A stretch of DNA of 64,000 nucleotides from JAMHWF01 sp035911095. Its GTDB lineage: Bacteria; Pseudomonadota; Gammaproteobacteria; Burkholderiales; Burkholderiaceae_C. The notes below the pieces were generated by a model. The model had not been told where the DNA came from. It searched no databases and saw nothing but the letters and a program-made list of their open reading frames with translations. A program made the position numbers and the translations under genes. The stretch spans positions 306,415-370,414 of the forward strand of contig JAMHWF010000077.1 in assembly GCA_035911095.1 (NCBI GenBank), written 5' to 3'. How positions within the stretch are numbered: position 1 is the stretch's first letter; every line of letters starts with the position of its first letter. This document shows, piece by piece, positions 36,421 through 44,193 of the stretch.

Positions 36421-37002
36421 TCAGTGCGCCGGCAGGCCGGCGAGCGCGAGCTTGAACTTGACGATCACGTCGTCGGCGACCATCGAGGTGTCGGCCCACT
36501 CGCCGTCGCCGATCTTGTAGGCCAGGCGCTTGAGCGTGAACTGGCCGGCGGCGGTGCCGTTCGCGCCCGACTGCGTGAGCGTCACGGGCACGACGAGGTC
36601 CTGCGTCTGGCCCTTGATCGTCAGCTTGCCGGCGACGTCGTACTTGCCGGCGCCGGCGGCCTTGACGCTCGTGCTGCGGAAGGTCGCGGCGGCGGCCTTC
36701 GCGGTGTTGAACCAGTCGGGTTTGGCCAGCTCGGCCTCGACGTCTGGCGCGCCCATCGTCACGCTCGCGAGGTCGACGGTCAGCGTGACGCTGCCCTTCT
36801 CGGGCTGCTTGGGGTCGAGTGCGACCTGGGCGTCGAAGCGTTGGAAGCGCCCGTCGACCGGCACGCCCATCTGGCGGCTGGTGAACGAGATCTCGCTTTG
36901 CGCCTGCACCAGCTTGGCGGCCGGCGCGTCCTGGGCCGAGGCAGGGCTCGCGGCGAGCAGCGAGGCACCGAGCGCGAGGCCGGCGGCGAGGGTCTTGAGC
37001 AT
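36421..37002 (-). CDS. YceI family periplasmic protein 3
   Basis: A 193-residue YceI protein with a signal peptide (ALGASLLAASPASAQ). The domain is more divergent: ISFTSRQMGVPVDGRFQRFDAQVALD, DLASVTMGAPDVEAELAKPDWF, GKLTIKGQTQDLVVPVTL and GEWADTSMVADDVIVKFKL. This form of YceI is often paired with a b561-type cytochrome, encoded 36 bp upstream here. Likely periplasmic ligand-binding partner of that cytochrome; the ligand is unknown. Confidence 0.92.
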   Translation of the reverse strand: MLKTLAAGLALGASLLAASPASAQDAPAAKLVQAQSEISFTSRQMGVPVDGRFQRFDAQVALDPKQPEKGSVTLTVDLASVTMGAPDVEAELAKPDWFNTAKAAAATFRSTSVKAAGAGKYDVAGKLTIKGQTQDLVVPVTLTQSGANGTAAGQFTLKRLAYKIGDGEWADTSMVADDVIVKFKLALAGLPAH

Positions 37003-37038
37003 GGTGGGAGCGTCCTCCGAAGGTCGTGGCGGCGCGCG

Positions 37039-37581
37039 TCAGGCGCGGCCGGTGAACCACATGCGGCCGATCAGGCCGTCGCGGTCGATGAACTGGTGCT
37101 TCAGGGCGGCGGCGATGTGCAGCAGCACGAGGCCGCCGAGCAGGAAGGCAAGGGTGGCATGCACCCCCTTGTAGATCTCGGCCGTCGCCTTGTCGGGGGT
37201 GACGAAGTCGGGCAGCGGGATGACGCCCAACCACACCACCGGGAACCCGGCCGCCGAGCTGTAGGCCCAGCCGGCGATCGGCACCGCAAAGAACAGCACA
37301 TAGAGCGCGAAATGCACGCCGTGGGCGACGCGGTGCTGCCAGGCCGGCCCCGGCAGGTCGGCCGGTGGGCGGTGCAGCAGGCGCCACAGCAGCCGGCCTG
37401 CCGACAGCAGCAGGATCGTGACGCCTGCCCACTTGTGCCAGTTGTAGAGCTTCAGGCGCGTCGGCGACAGGGGCAGGCTCGTCATGTACAGGCCCAGCGC
37501 GAGCGAGCCGAGGATCGCCAGGGCGAGCAGCCAGTGCAGCGCGATCGCGGTCGAGTTGTAGCGGGTGGCAGGCGTGTTCAA
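37039..37581 (-). CDS. Cytochrome b561 family protein
   Basis: A 180-residue inner-membrane protein with four predicted helices. Haem-ligand His candidates are in ALHWLLALA, LYNWHKWAGVT, HGVHFALYV and GVHATLAFLLGGLVLLHIAAA, the pattern of the bacterial b561 domain (CybB type). It moves electrons between quinol and a periplasmic acceptor. It leads an operon with three yceI genes, a widespread combination. The ATG at 37581 starts the first helix at the expected distance. Confidence 0.92.
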   Translation of the reverse strand: MNTPATRYNSTAIALHWLLALAILGSLALGLYMTSLPLSPTRLKLYNWHKWAGVTILLLSAGRLLWRLLHRPPADLPGPAWQHRVAHGVHFALYVLFFAVPIAGWAYSSAAGFPVVWLGVIPLPDFVTPDKATAEIYKGVHATLAFLLGGLVLLHIAAALKHQFIDRDGLIGRMWFTGRA

Positions 37582-37805
37582 GGCGGCGGCAGGTGGGGGC
37601 GGAACGGGGCTGAGTGTGCGTCAGCCGACCAAAGGCTCGGTTCATGACCCTTGAGCCGGCCGTTCAGATCGACTGAATCCGGGCCGGGTTCCGGCGCTGC
37701 GCCCGAAGCCGGCGCGATGGGCCGCCGCGGCCCGTCTTTCAGCGTGCCGGCGGTGGCCGTTCAGGACCCATTCATCCGCGTCTGCCTGCCCCGCGACACC
37801 GTCTG

Positions 37806-37824
37806 CCGCGGCACCTTGCCGCGG
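37806..37824 (-). terminator. Hairpin downstream of the indolepyruvate oxidoreductase gene
   Basis: CCGCGGCA (37806-37813) pairs exactly with TGCCGCGG (37817-37824), 8 bp with a 3-nt loop, 22 bp past the stop codon at 37847. No T run follows; the stem is strong enough to be a terminator or a 3'-end stabiliser. Confidence 0.5.
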
Positions 37825-37846
37825 AGGTCCGCCGCCGGGGCGTCGC

Positions 37847-40800
37847 TCAGGCCACCCGGCGTGCCGGCGAGGCGCCCCCGCCGCGCCACTGCTGCATCAG
37901 CGTCTGCCAGCGCGGGCGCACCGCGGCGAGGTGGCGCGCCTTCACGTGGCCGTAGCCGCGGATCTCCTCCGGCAGGCGGGCGATCTCGACCGCGAGCGGC
38001 AGGTTCTCGGCGCGCAGCGAGGCGAGCAGTTCCTCTACCGTCGCGCGGTACTCGTCGATCAGCGCGCGCTCGGTGCGACGCTCCGGGTGGCGGCCGAAGG
38101 GGTCGAAAGGCGTGCCGCGCAGGCGCTTGAAGCGCGCGAGCACGCCGAACGCGCGGCCCATCCAGGCGCCGTAGGCCCGCTTCTTCGGCACGCCGTCGGC
38201 GCCGGGGGGCGACAGGGTCGGCGGCGCCAGGTGCCAGGAGAGCTTGGCGCCATCCTCGAACTGCTCGCCGATGCGGGCCAGGAAGGCCGGGTCGCTGTGC
38301 AGGCGGGCGACCTCGTACTCGTCCTTGTAGGCCATCAGCTTGAAGAGGCCGCGCGCGACCGCGTCGGCCAGGCGCGTGGAGGGCCTGCCTCCGATGCCCG
38401 CGGCGGCGCCGAGTGCCGCCTCGGCCGTGCGCACCCGCTCGACCAGCGCGCGATAGCGCTCGGCGTAGGCCGCGTCCTGGTAGGCGGCGAGGAAGGCGGC
38501 CCGCTTGTCGAGCGTCTCGTCGAGCCCGGACTTGCGCACGAACTGGATCACCTGGCCGGCGCTCACCAGCGCGTTCACCGCGGCCAGGTCGTGCGCGGCG
38601 CGGCGGCCCCATTCGAAGGCGGCCTTGTTGCGCTCGACCTGCACGCCGTTGAGCTCCATCGCGCGCATCAGCGCCTCGCGGGCGATCGGCACGCGGCCGC
38701 GCTGCCAGGCGTAGCCGAGCATCAGCGGGTTGGTGTAGATCGCGTCGCCGAGCAGCTGGGTGGCGAGCGCGTCGGCGTCGAGCCGCCCGACCTGGGCCGC
38801 GCCCGCGGCGGCGACGATCTGCGCATCGCAGCCCGCGGCCGGGAACTGCCAGTCGGGGTTGGTGACGAAGGCGGCGGTCGGCGCGCCGTGCGTGTTCAGC
38901 GCGACGAAGGTGTGCCCTTCGCGCATCGCCGACAGCGTGGCCTTGTTCGCCGCGACGATCGGGTCGCAGCCGATGACCAGGTCGGCCTTCGCGGTGTCGA
39001 CCTTGGTCGTGCGGATCGAGGCGGCGCGGTGGGCGATCTGGATGTGGCTCCAGGTGCTGCCGCCCTTCTGCGCCAGGCCCGCGGCGTCCTGCGTGACGAC
39101 GCCCTTGCCCTCGAGGTGGGCGGCCATGCCGAGCAGCTGGCCGATCGTGATCACGCCGGTGCCGCCGACGCCGGCGACGACGATGCCCCAGGCGCGGTCC
39201 TCTGCCAGGTCGCCCAGCGGCAGGCGCGGTTCGGGCAGCGGCGGCAGCGCGAACGGGTCGCGGTGCGCGACGCCCTTCGAGACGACCTTGCGCGGCGTGC
39301 CCTCGACGGTGACGAAGCTCGGGCAGAAGCCCTTGAGGCAGGAGTAGTCCTTGTTGCACGAGTTCTGGTTGATGCGCCGCTTGCGCCCGAACTCGGTCTC
39401 GACCGGTTCCACCGACAGGCAGTTGCTCTGCACCGAGCAGTCGCCGCAGCCCTCGCAGACGGCCTCGTTGATCAACACCGTGCGCGTTGGCGTGGCCAGC
39501 GTGCCGCGCTTGCGGCGGCGCCGCTTCTCGGTCGCGCAGGTCTGGTCGTAGACGATCGCGGTGCAGCCGGGCAGCTCGCGGAACTCGCGCTGGATCGCGT
39601 CGAGCTCGTCGCGGTGGTGCACCGTGACGCCGGGCGCGAGGCCGCTGACCGACGCGTACTTCTCGGGCTCGTCGGTGACGACGACGATCTTGCGCACGCC
39701 CTCGGCCTCGAGCTCGCGCGTCATCTCGGGTACCCGCAGCGTGCCGTCGACCGGCTGGCCGCCGGTCATCGCGACCGCATCGTTGAACAGGATCTTGTAG
39801 GTGATGTTGACCCCGGCGGCGATGCTCTGCCGGATCGCGAGCAGGCCCGAGTGGTAGTAGGTCCCGTCGCCGAGGTTGGCGAACACGTGGCGCTCGGTGG
39901 TGAACGGCGCCTGGCCGCTCCAGCTGACGCCTTCGCCGCCCATCTGGCTGAAGGTGACCGTGCTGCGGTCCATCCACACCGTCATGTAGTGGCAGCCGAT
40001 GCCGGCCACCGCGCGCGAGCCCTCGGGCACGCGGGTGCTGGTGTTGTGCGGGCAGCCGCTGCAGAACCAGGGCGCGCGGTCGGTCGCGGGCGTGGCCGGG
40101 GCCAGCTCGCGCAGGCTGCGCTCCTTGGCCTCGATCAGCGCGATGCGTGCATCCATGCGCGCGGCGACATCCTCGGGCACGCCGAGCTTCTTCAGCCGCT
40201 TGGCGATCGCCTTGGCGATGATCGCCGGCGTCAGGTCGGCCTGGGCGCGCAGCAGCCAGTTGCCGGCCGGGTTCGGCTGCGACCATTCGCCGCCGCTCTG
40301 GTCGCCCTCGGCCTCGTCGAACTTGCCCAGCACGTTCGGCCGCACGTCGGGCCGCCAGTTGTAGAGCTCTTCCTTCAACTGGTACTCGACGACCTGGCGC
40401 TTCTCCTCGACGACGAGGATCTCGGTCAGGCCCTGCGCGAACTCGCGGGTGATCGTCGCCTCGAGCGGCCAGACGACGTTGACCTTGTGCAGCCGGACGC
40501 CCAGCTGCCGGCAGCTCGCGTCGTCGAGGCCGAGGTCGAACAGCGCCTGGCGCGTGTCGTTGAAGGCCTTGCCGCTGGAGATCAGGCCGAAGCGGTCGTG
40601 CGGGCCCTCGATCACGTTGTGGTTCAGCCGGTTGGCCCGGATGTAGGCCAGCGCGGCGTACCACTTGGTGTCCATCAGCCGCGCTTCCTGCTCGAGCGGC
40701 GGGTCGGGCCAGCGGATGTGCACGCCACCGGGCGGCATCGCGAAGTCCTCGGGCAGCACGATCTTCACGCGGTCGGGGTCGACGTCGACGCTGGTCGCGG

Positions 40801-41455
40801 ACTCGACGATCTCCTGGATCGTCTTCATCCCGGCCCAGACGCCGGCGAAGCGGCTGAGCGCAAAGGCGTGCAGGCCCATGTCGAGGATGTCCTGCACCGA
40901 CGATGGGAAGAACACCGGCAGCCCGCAGGCCTTGAAGATATGGTCGCTCTGGTGGGCGGCGGTGCTGCTCTTGGCGATGTGGTCGTCGCCGGCGATCGCG
41001 ATCGCGCCGCCGTGGCGCGCGGTACCGGCCATGTTGGCGTGCTTGAAGACGTCCGAGCAGCGGTCGACGCCCGGGCCCTTGCCGTACCAGATGCCGAAGA
41101 CGCCGTCGAACTTCTTCGTCTGCGGGTAGAGGTCGAGTTGCTGGCTGCCCCAGACGGCGGTTGCCGCGAGCTCCTCGTTGACGCCGGGCTGGAAGACGAT
41201 GTCCTGCGCCGCGAGGTGCTTCTTCGCTGCCCACAGCGCCTGGTCATAGCCACCGAGCGGACTGCCGCGGTAGCCGCTGATGAAGCCGGCGGTCTTCAGC
41301 CCGGCCATCGTGTCACGCCGCTGCTGCAGCATCGGCAACCTCACCAGCGCCTGCACGCCGCTCATGAAGGCGCGGCCGCTGCCGCGGGTGTATTTGTCTT
41401 CGAGCGAGGCCTGTTCCAGTGCCTGGCGGACGGCTTCGGGCAGCGGGGCATTCAT
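37847..41455 (-). CDS. Indolepyruvate ferredoxin oxidoreductase, fused alpha/beta type
   Basis: A 1202-residue cytoplasmic enzyme that oxidatively decarboxylates arylpyruvates to aryl-CoA with ferredoxin or a similar acceptor. Order: pyrimidine-binding TPP region (GFISGYRGSPLGGYD; FQPGVNEELAATAVWGSQ), TPP PP domain (CSGCPHNTSTRVPEGS, IGCHYMTVWMD, FANLGDGTYYHSG, NITYKILFND), iron-sulfur Cys cluster CEGCGDCSVQSNC and CLKGFCPSF, and the gamma-type domain (GVGGTGVITIGQLLGMAAHL, GLAQKGGSTWSH). A C-terminal ~200-residue DUF6537-like extension ends the protein. The fused form is common in Burkholderiales. A divergent Lrp/AsnC regulator suggests amino-acid-responsive control. Confidence 0.94.
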   Translation of the reverse strand: MNAPLPEAVRQALEQASLEDKYTRGSGRAFMSGVQALVRLPMLQQRRDTMAGLKTAGFISGYRGSPLGGYDQALWAAKKHLAAQDIVFQPGVNEELAATAVWGSQQLDLYPQTKKFDGVFGIWYGKGPGVDRCSDVFKHANMAGTARHGGAIAIAGDDHIAKSSTAAHQSDHIFKACGLPVFFPSSVQDILDMGLHAFALSRFAGVWAGMKTIQEIVESATSVDVDPDRVKIVLPEDFAMPPGGVHIRWPDPPLEQEARLMDTKWYAALAYIRANRLNHNVIEGPHDRFGLISSGKAFNDTRQALFDLGLDDASCRQLGVRLHKVNVVWPLEATITREFAQGLTEILVVEEKRQVVEYQLKEELYNWRPDVRPNVLGKFDEAEGDQSGGEWSQPNPAGNWLLRAQADLTPAIIAKAIAKRLKKLGVPEDVAARMDARIALIEAKERSLRELAPATPATDRAPWFCSGCPHNTSTRVPEGSRAVAGIGCHYMTVWMDRSTVTFSQMGGEGVSWSGQAPFTTERHVFANLGDGTYYHSGLLAIRQSIAAGVNITYKILFNDAVAMTGGQPVDGTLRVPEMTRELEAEGVRKIVVVTDEPEKYASVSGLAPGVTVHHRDELDAIQREFRELPGCTAIVYDQTCATEKRRRRKRGTLATPTRTVLINEAVCEGCGDCSVQSNCLSVEPVETEFGRKRRINQNSCNKDYSCLKGFCPSFVTVEGTPRKVVSKGVAHRDPFALPPLPEPRLPLGDLAEDRAWGIVVAGVGGTGVITIGQLLGMAAHLEGKGVVTQDAAGLAQKGGSTWSHIQIAHRAASIRTTKVDTAKADLVIGCDPIVAANKATLSAMREGHTFVALNTHGAPTAAFVTNPDWQFPAAGCDAQIVAAAGAAQVGRLDADALATQLLGDAIYTNPLMLGYAWQRGRVPIAREALMRAMELNGVQVERNKAAFEWGRRAAHDLAAVNALVSAGQVIQFVRKSGLDETLDKRAAFLAAYQDAAYAERYRALVERVRTAEAALGAAAGIGGRPSTRLADAVARGLFKLMAYKDEYEVARLHSDPAFLARIGEQFEDGAKLSWHLAPPTLSPPGADGVPKKRAYGAWMGRAFGVLARFKRLRGTPFDPFGRHPERRTERALIDEYRATVEELLASLRAENLPLAVEIARLPEEIRGYGHVKARHLAAVRPRWQTLMQQWRGGGASPARRVA

Positions 41456-41582
41456 CGTCGAGTCACTCCGGTCGAGCGGTGGGCGGGGGCGCGGACCCGG
41501 CCTTGGCTCGTGACCGGCGGGCCCGCTGCGCAAGCGGCCAGTGTAGGAGTCGAAGCCGGGGTGTGTCCTTTCTTTCTGTGCC

Positions 41583-41660
41583 GAAATGGCCGGCTGATCG
41601 GCAAGAGTCTTTCTCCAAATAGCGATACATTGGTTGAATGCCGCCAAAGAACGCCATTTC
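41583..41660. promoter_or_regulatory. Inverted octamers in the ior-lrp intergenic region
   Basis: GAAATGGC (41583-41590) recurs inverted as GCCATTTC (41653-41660), 62 bp apart, one on each side of the presumed divergent promoter region. Lrp-type regulators bind spaced half-sites and bend DNA, so these may be operator arms. The evidence is one sequence pair only. Confidence 0.35.
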
Positions 41661-41673
41661 AGGGAAAACCTTG

Positions 41674-42216
41674 ATGACGCCGGACGAACCCGGGCCGGCC
41701 CGCCGCGGCGACGACGCACGCCTCGACCGCTACGACATCTCGATCCTGCGCGAGCTGCAGGCCGATGCGCGCCTGAGCAATGCCGAGCTGGCCAACCGCA
41801 TCGGCCTGTCGGCCGCGCCGACCTGGCGCCGCGTGCGCAGGCTCGAGGCGCAGGGCGTCATCACCGGCTACCACGCGACGATCGACCGGCGCCGCATCGG
41901 CCTGGGCGTGCTCGCCTTCGTGCGGGTCGATGCCGACCGCAACACCGGCGCGGCGACGCGCGAACTCGAGCAGGCGATCCGTGCGCTGCCCGAGGTGATC
42001 GAGTGCCACTACATCTCGGGCACCGGCACCTTCGAGCTGACCGTCGTCGCGACCGACCTCGACGTCTTCTCGCGCCTGGCGATCGAGCGGCTGGTGAACC
42101 TGCCCCACGTGAAGGACCTGCACACCAGCTTCTCGCTCGGCGAGGTCAAGTCGGCCGCGCCGCTGCCGCTCGAGCACCTCGAGCCGGGGCGAGACGCCAA
42201 CGACGCGGCCGACTGA
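41674..42216 (+). CDS. Lrp/AsnC family transcriptional regulator
   Basis: A 180-residue regulator: AsnC helix-turn-helix (LDRYDISILRELQADARLSNAELANRIGLSAAP, TWRRVRRLEAQGVITGY) followed by a RAM/ACT-like ligand domain (VLAFVRVDADRN, ALPEVIECHYISGTGTFELTVVATDL, VKDLHTSFSLGEVKSAAPLPL). I chose ATG 41674 because AGGGA lies eight bases upstream; the alternative ATG at 41638 has no binding site. It is divergent from the indolepyruvate oxidoreductase gene, the usual layout for this regulator, which probably senses an aromatic or branched-chain amino acid. Confidence 0.93.
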   Translation: MTPDEPGPARRGDDARLDRYDISILRELQADARLSNAELANRIGLSAAPTWRRVRRLEAQGVITGYHATIDRRRIGLGVLAFVRVDADRNTGAATRELEQAIRALPEVIECHYISGTGTFELTVVATDLDVFSRLAIERLVNLPHVKDLHTSFSLGEVKSAAPLPLEHLEPGRDANDAAD

Positions 42217-42623
42217 GCGTGCCGATCGGGGGCGGGGCGGCTTCTGCGGGCACGGCGGCATTCCTCGGGCCGGGCGCGCGGCGCAGAAACCTGATGAGAA
42301 TGCTTCGTATCTATTCGTTCTCGCCTCGACCCGCAAGCAACCGGGTGGGCGCATTGACGGCCAATCGCGGCCGGGCGTGGCAGCCGCGCGAGGTGTGCAC
42401 TTGCTGAGTCGACGCTCGGTTGGCCGAAGCCGTCCGATTGCAACTACATTTCCCGCCAGGCTTCTTCGCAGCGATGCCGATCGATTTCATGTGCCGCCGA
42501 CGAATGGTTCGACAGACGATCACCGCAGGCCGAGAAGTGCCTCGAAGCCGTGAGGACTGCACACGACGTGCCCTCCGCGGCCTCTTAAGCTAGCCTGAGT
42601 CGTTCGAGTCGCCGAGGTCCCCG
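42217..42623. other. 407-bp spacer, no gene seen
   Basis: No convincing frame on either strand. Around 42293-42325 there is a less GC-rich patch beginning TGAGAATGCTTCGTAT with partial dyad symmetry (GAGAA...TTCTC), loosely similar to a Fur box but too imperfect to call. The promoter of the double-GGDEF gene should lie at the right end. Confidence 0.35.
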
Positions 42624-44120
42624 ATGTCCGTCCGCCCACCCCTCCTCGCCTGGGTCCAGCCCTCGAGTGGTGTCGAGGGCGAAGACCTGCCGGACACGCT
42701 CGGCGAGGCCGGCTTCGATGTGCTGAAGCTGTCGCCCGGCAGCCCGCTGCCCGAGGGCTGCGCCCTGCGCGTGATCGCGCCGTCCGCCTTCCCCAGCCTG
42801 CGCGAGGTCGAGGCCGAGCTCGAACGCGACCCCTGTCCGACGCTCTTGCTGGCCGACGACGACGCAGGCGACCGCCAGGCCGACGAGCTGATCGCGCGCC
42901 GCCCGCAGGACGATCTCGCGCTGCGCCAGGACGGCGCCGCGAGCCTCGCGCGCCGTCTGCACCGCCTGCTCGCCCGCGCGATCGCGGCCGGACCCGACCT
43001 GCGCACCCGCGACCCGCTGACCGGCCTGATGTCGCGTCCCGCCTTCGAGCAGTCGGCCGAGCCGTTGCTGGCCGAGCTGACGCCCGACCAGCCGGCCGCG
43101 TTGATCGTGCTCGACCTCGACCATTTCGCCGAGATCAACGGGCTGCACGGCCGCGGCCCGGCCGACGACGTGCTGGCCGAGGTCGCGCAGCGCCTGGTGC
43201 GTGCGGCGATGCCCGGGGACCTGATCGGCCGGCTCGGCGGAGACGCCTTCGTGCTGCTGGCGCGGCGCGACCAGCGCGAGCTGCTGTGGATGCTGGCCGA
43301 GCTGGCGCGCGAGGCGATCGCCGCCAGCCCGTGCCGGGTCGACACCGGCCGCCTCGACATCGAGGCGAGCGCCAGCGCCGGCATGACCTATCTCTCGCCC
43401 GGCGTCTCGCTGACCGAGGCCTTCGCCGACGCCGAGCGCGCGCTGGCCGCCGCCAAGGCCGCCGGCCGCCAGCGCACGCTGACCCATTCCTCGAGCCGGC
43501 GCAGCGCCGACAGCCTCGTCGCCGACGACGAGGCGCGCACCAAGGTGGTCTCGGCACGCGCCGCGCAGCTGATCGCCCAGGCCGGTTCGCGGCTGAGCGA
43601 CGCCACCCGCCACCGCGCCGACGAAGACCCGCTGACCGGCGTCTGGAACCGCGGCTACTTCAACCGCCGTCTGCAGCGCGAGTTCGTGCTCGCGCGGCGC
43701 GACCACCGGCCGCTGTCGGTCGCCTTGATCGACCTCGACCACTTCCGCCCGTTCAACGACAACCACGGCCAGCCGATCGGCGACGTGGTGCTGCGCCGCG
43801 TCGCCGAGCTGGCGCAGGCCTGCGTGCGCAGCGTCGACTGGATCGCGCGCTTCAGCGGCGAGGTGTTCGCCGTCGTGACCCCGGGCGACACGCGCGAAGC
43901 CGCGGCCGTCGCCGAGCGCATCCGCGACGAGATCGCGCGCGCCAACATCCCGACGCTGTCGGGCGAAGCGGTGCAGATCACGGTCAGCGTCGGCGTCGCC
44001 GCCTTCGACGAGTCGATCGAGCAGCCGACCGAGCTGGTCGAGCGCGCGCTCGAGGCGCTGCAGCGCGCCAAGTCGACCGGGCGCAACCGCGTCAGCCTGC
44101 ACGCGACGGCCGCCGCCTGA
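42624..44120 (+). CDS. Tandem GGDEF-domain protein with degenerate signatures
   Basis: A 498-residue protein without membrane segments. Residues 1-115 resemble a divergent receiver-like domain. GGDEF domain 1 spans ~125-285 (DPLTGLMSRPAFEQ, LDLDHFAEINGLHG, signature GGDAF at 205-209). Domain 2 spans ~330-490 (DPLTGVWNRGYFNRRL, IDLDHFRPFNDNHG, signature SGEVF at 411-415, followed by ITVSVGVAAF). Canonical diguanylate cyclases have GG(D/E)EF; both copies lose the acidic fourth residue. Domain 2 keeps an RxxD inhibitory-site motif (RSVD, 402-405), so binding of c-di-GMP without synthesis is possible. Convergent with ligD. Confidence 0.88.
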   Translation: MSVRPPLLAWVQPSSGVEGEDLPDTLGEAGFDVLKLSPGSPLPEGCALRVIAPSAFPSLREVEAELERDPCPTLLLADDDAGDRQADELIARRPQDDLALRQDGAASLARRLHRLLARAIAAGPDLRTRDPLTGLMSRPAFEQSAEPLLAELTPDQPAALIVLDLDHFAEINGLHGRGPADDVLAEVAQRLVRAAMPGDLIGRLGGDAFVLLARRDQRELLWMLAELAREAIAASPCRVDTGRLDIEASASAGMTYLSPGVSLTEAFADAERALAAAKAAGRQRTLTHSSSRRSADSLVADDEARTKVVSARAAQLIAQAGSRLSDATRHRADEDPLTGVWNRGYFNRRLQREFVLARRDHRPLSVALIDLDHFRPFNDNHGQPIGDVVLRRVAELAQACVRSVDWIARFSGEVFAVVTPGDTREAAAVAERIRDEIARANIPTLSGEAVQITVSVGVAAFDESIEQPTELVERALEALQRAKSTGRNRVSLHATAAA

Positions 44121-44193
44121 TCCTCTCCGCAGCACCCGCCGCCGCGCCCGGGCTCCGCAACGCCGGCACTGCCCGCCCAGTGGCCGCGCGAGG

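Noticed and set aside
37931..41674. A 1247-codon open frame opposite the indolepyruvate oxidoreductase gene
   Set aside because: It is a GC-driven antisense shadow: composition is Arg/Ala/Gly/Val-rich with no domain pattern, while the minus-strand frame has full TPP and iron-sulfur motifs.
42290..42330. Fur box in the spacer before the GGDEF gene
   Set aside because: Only partial dyad symmetry; fewer matches to the 7-1-7 pattern than expected, and neighbours are not iron genes.
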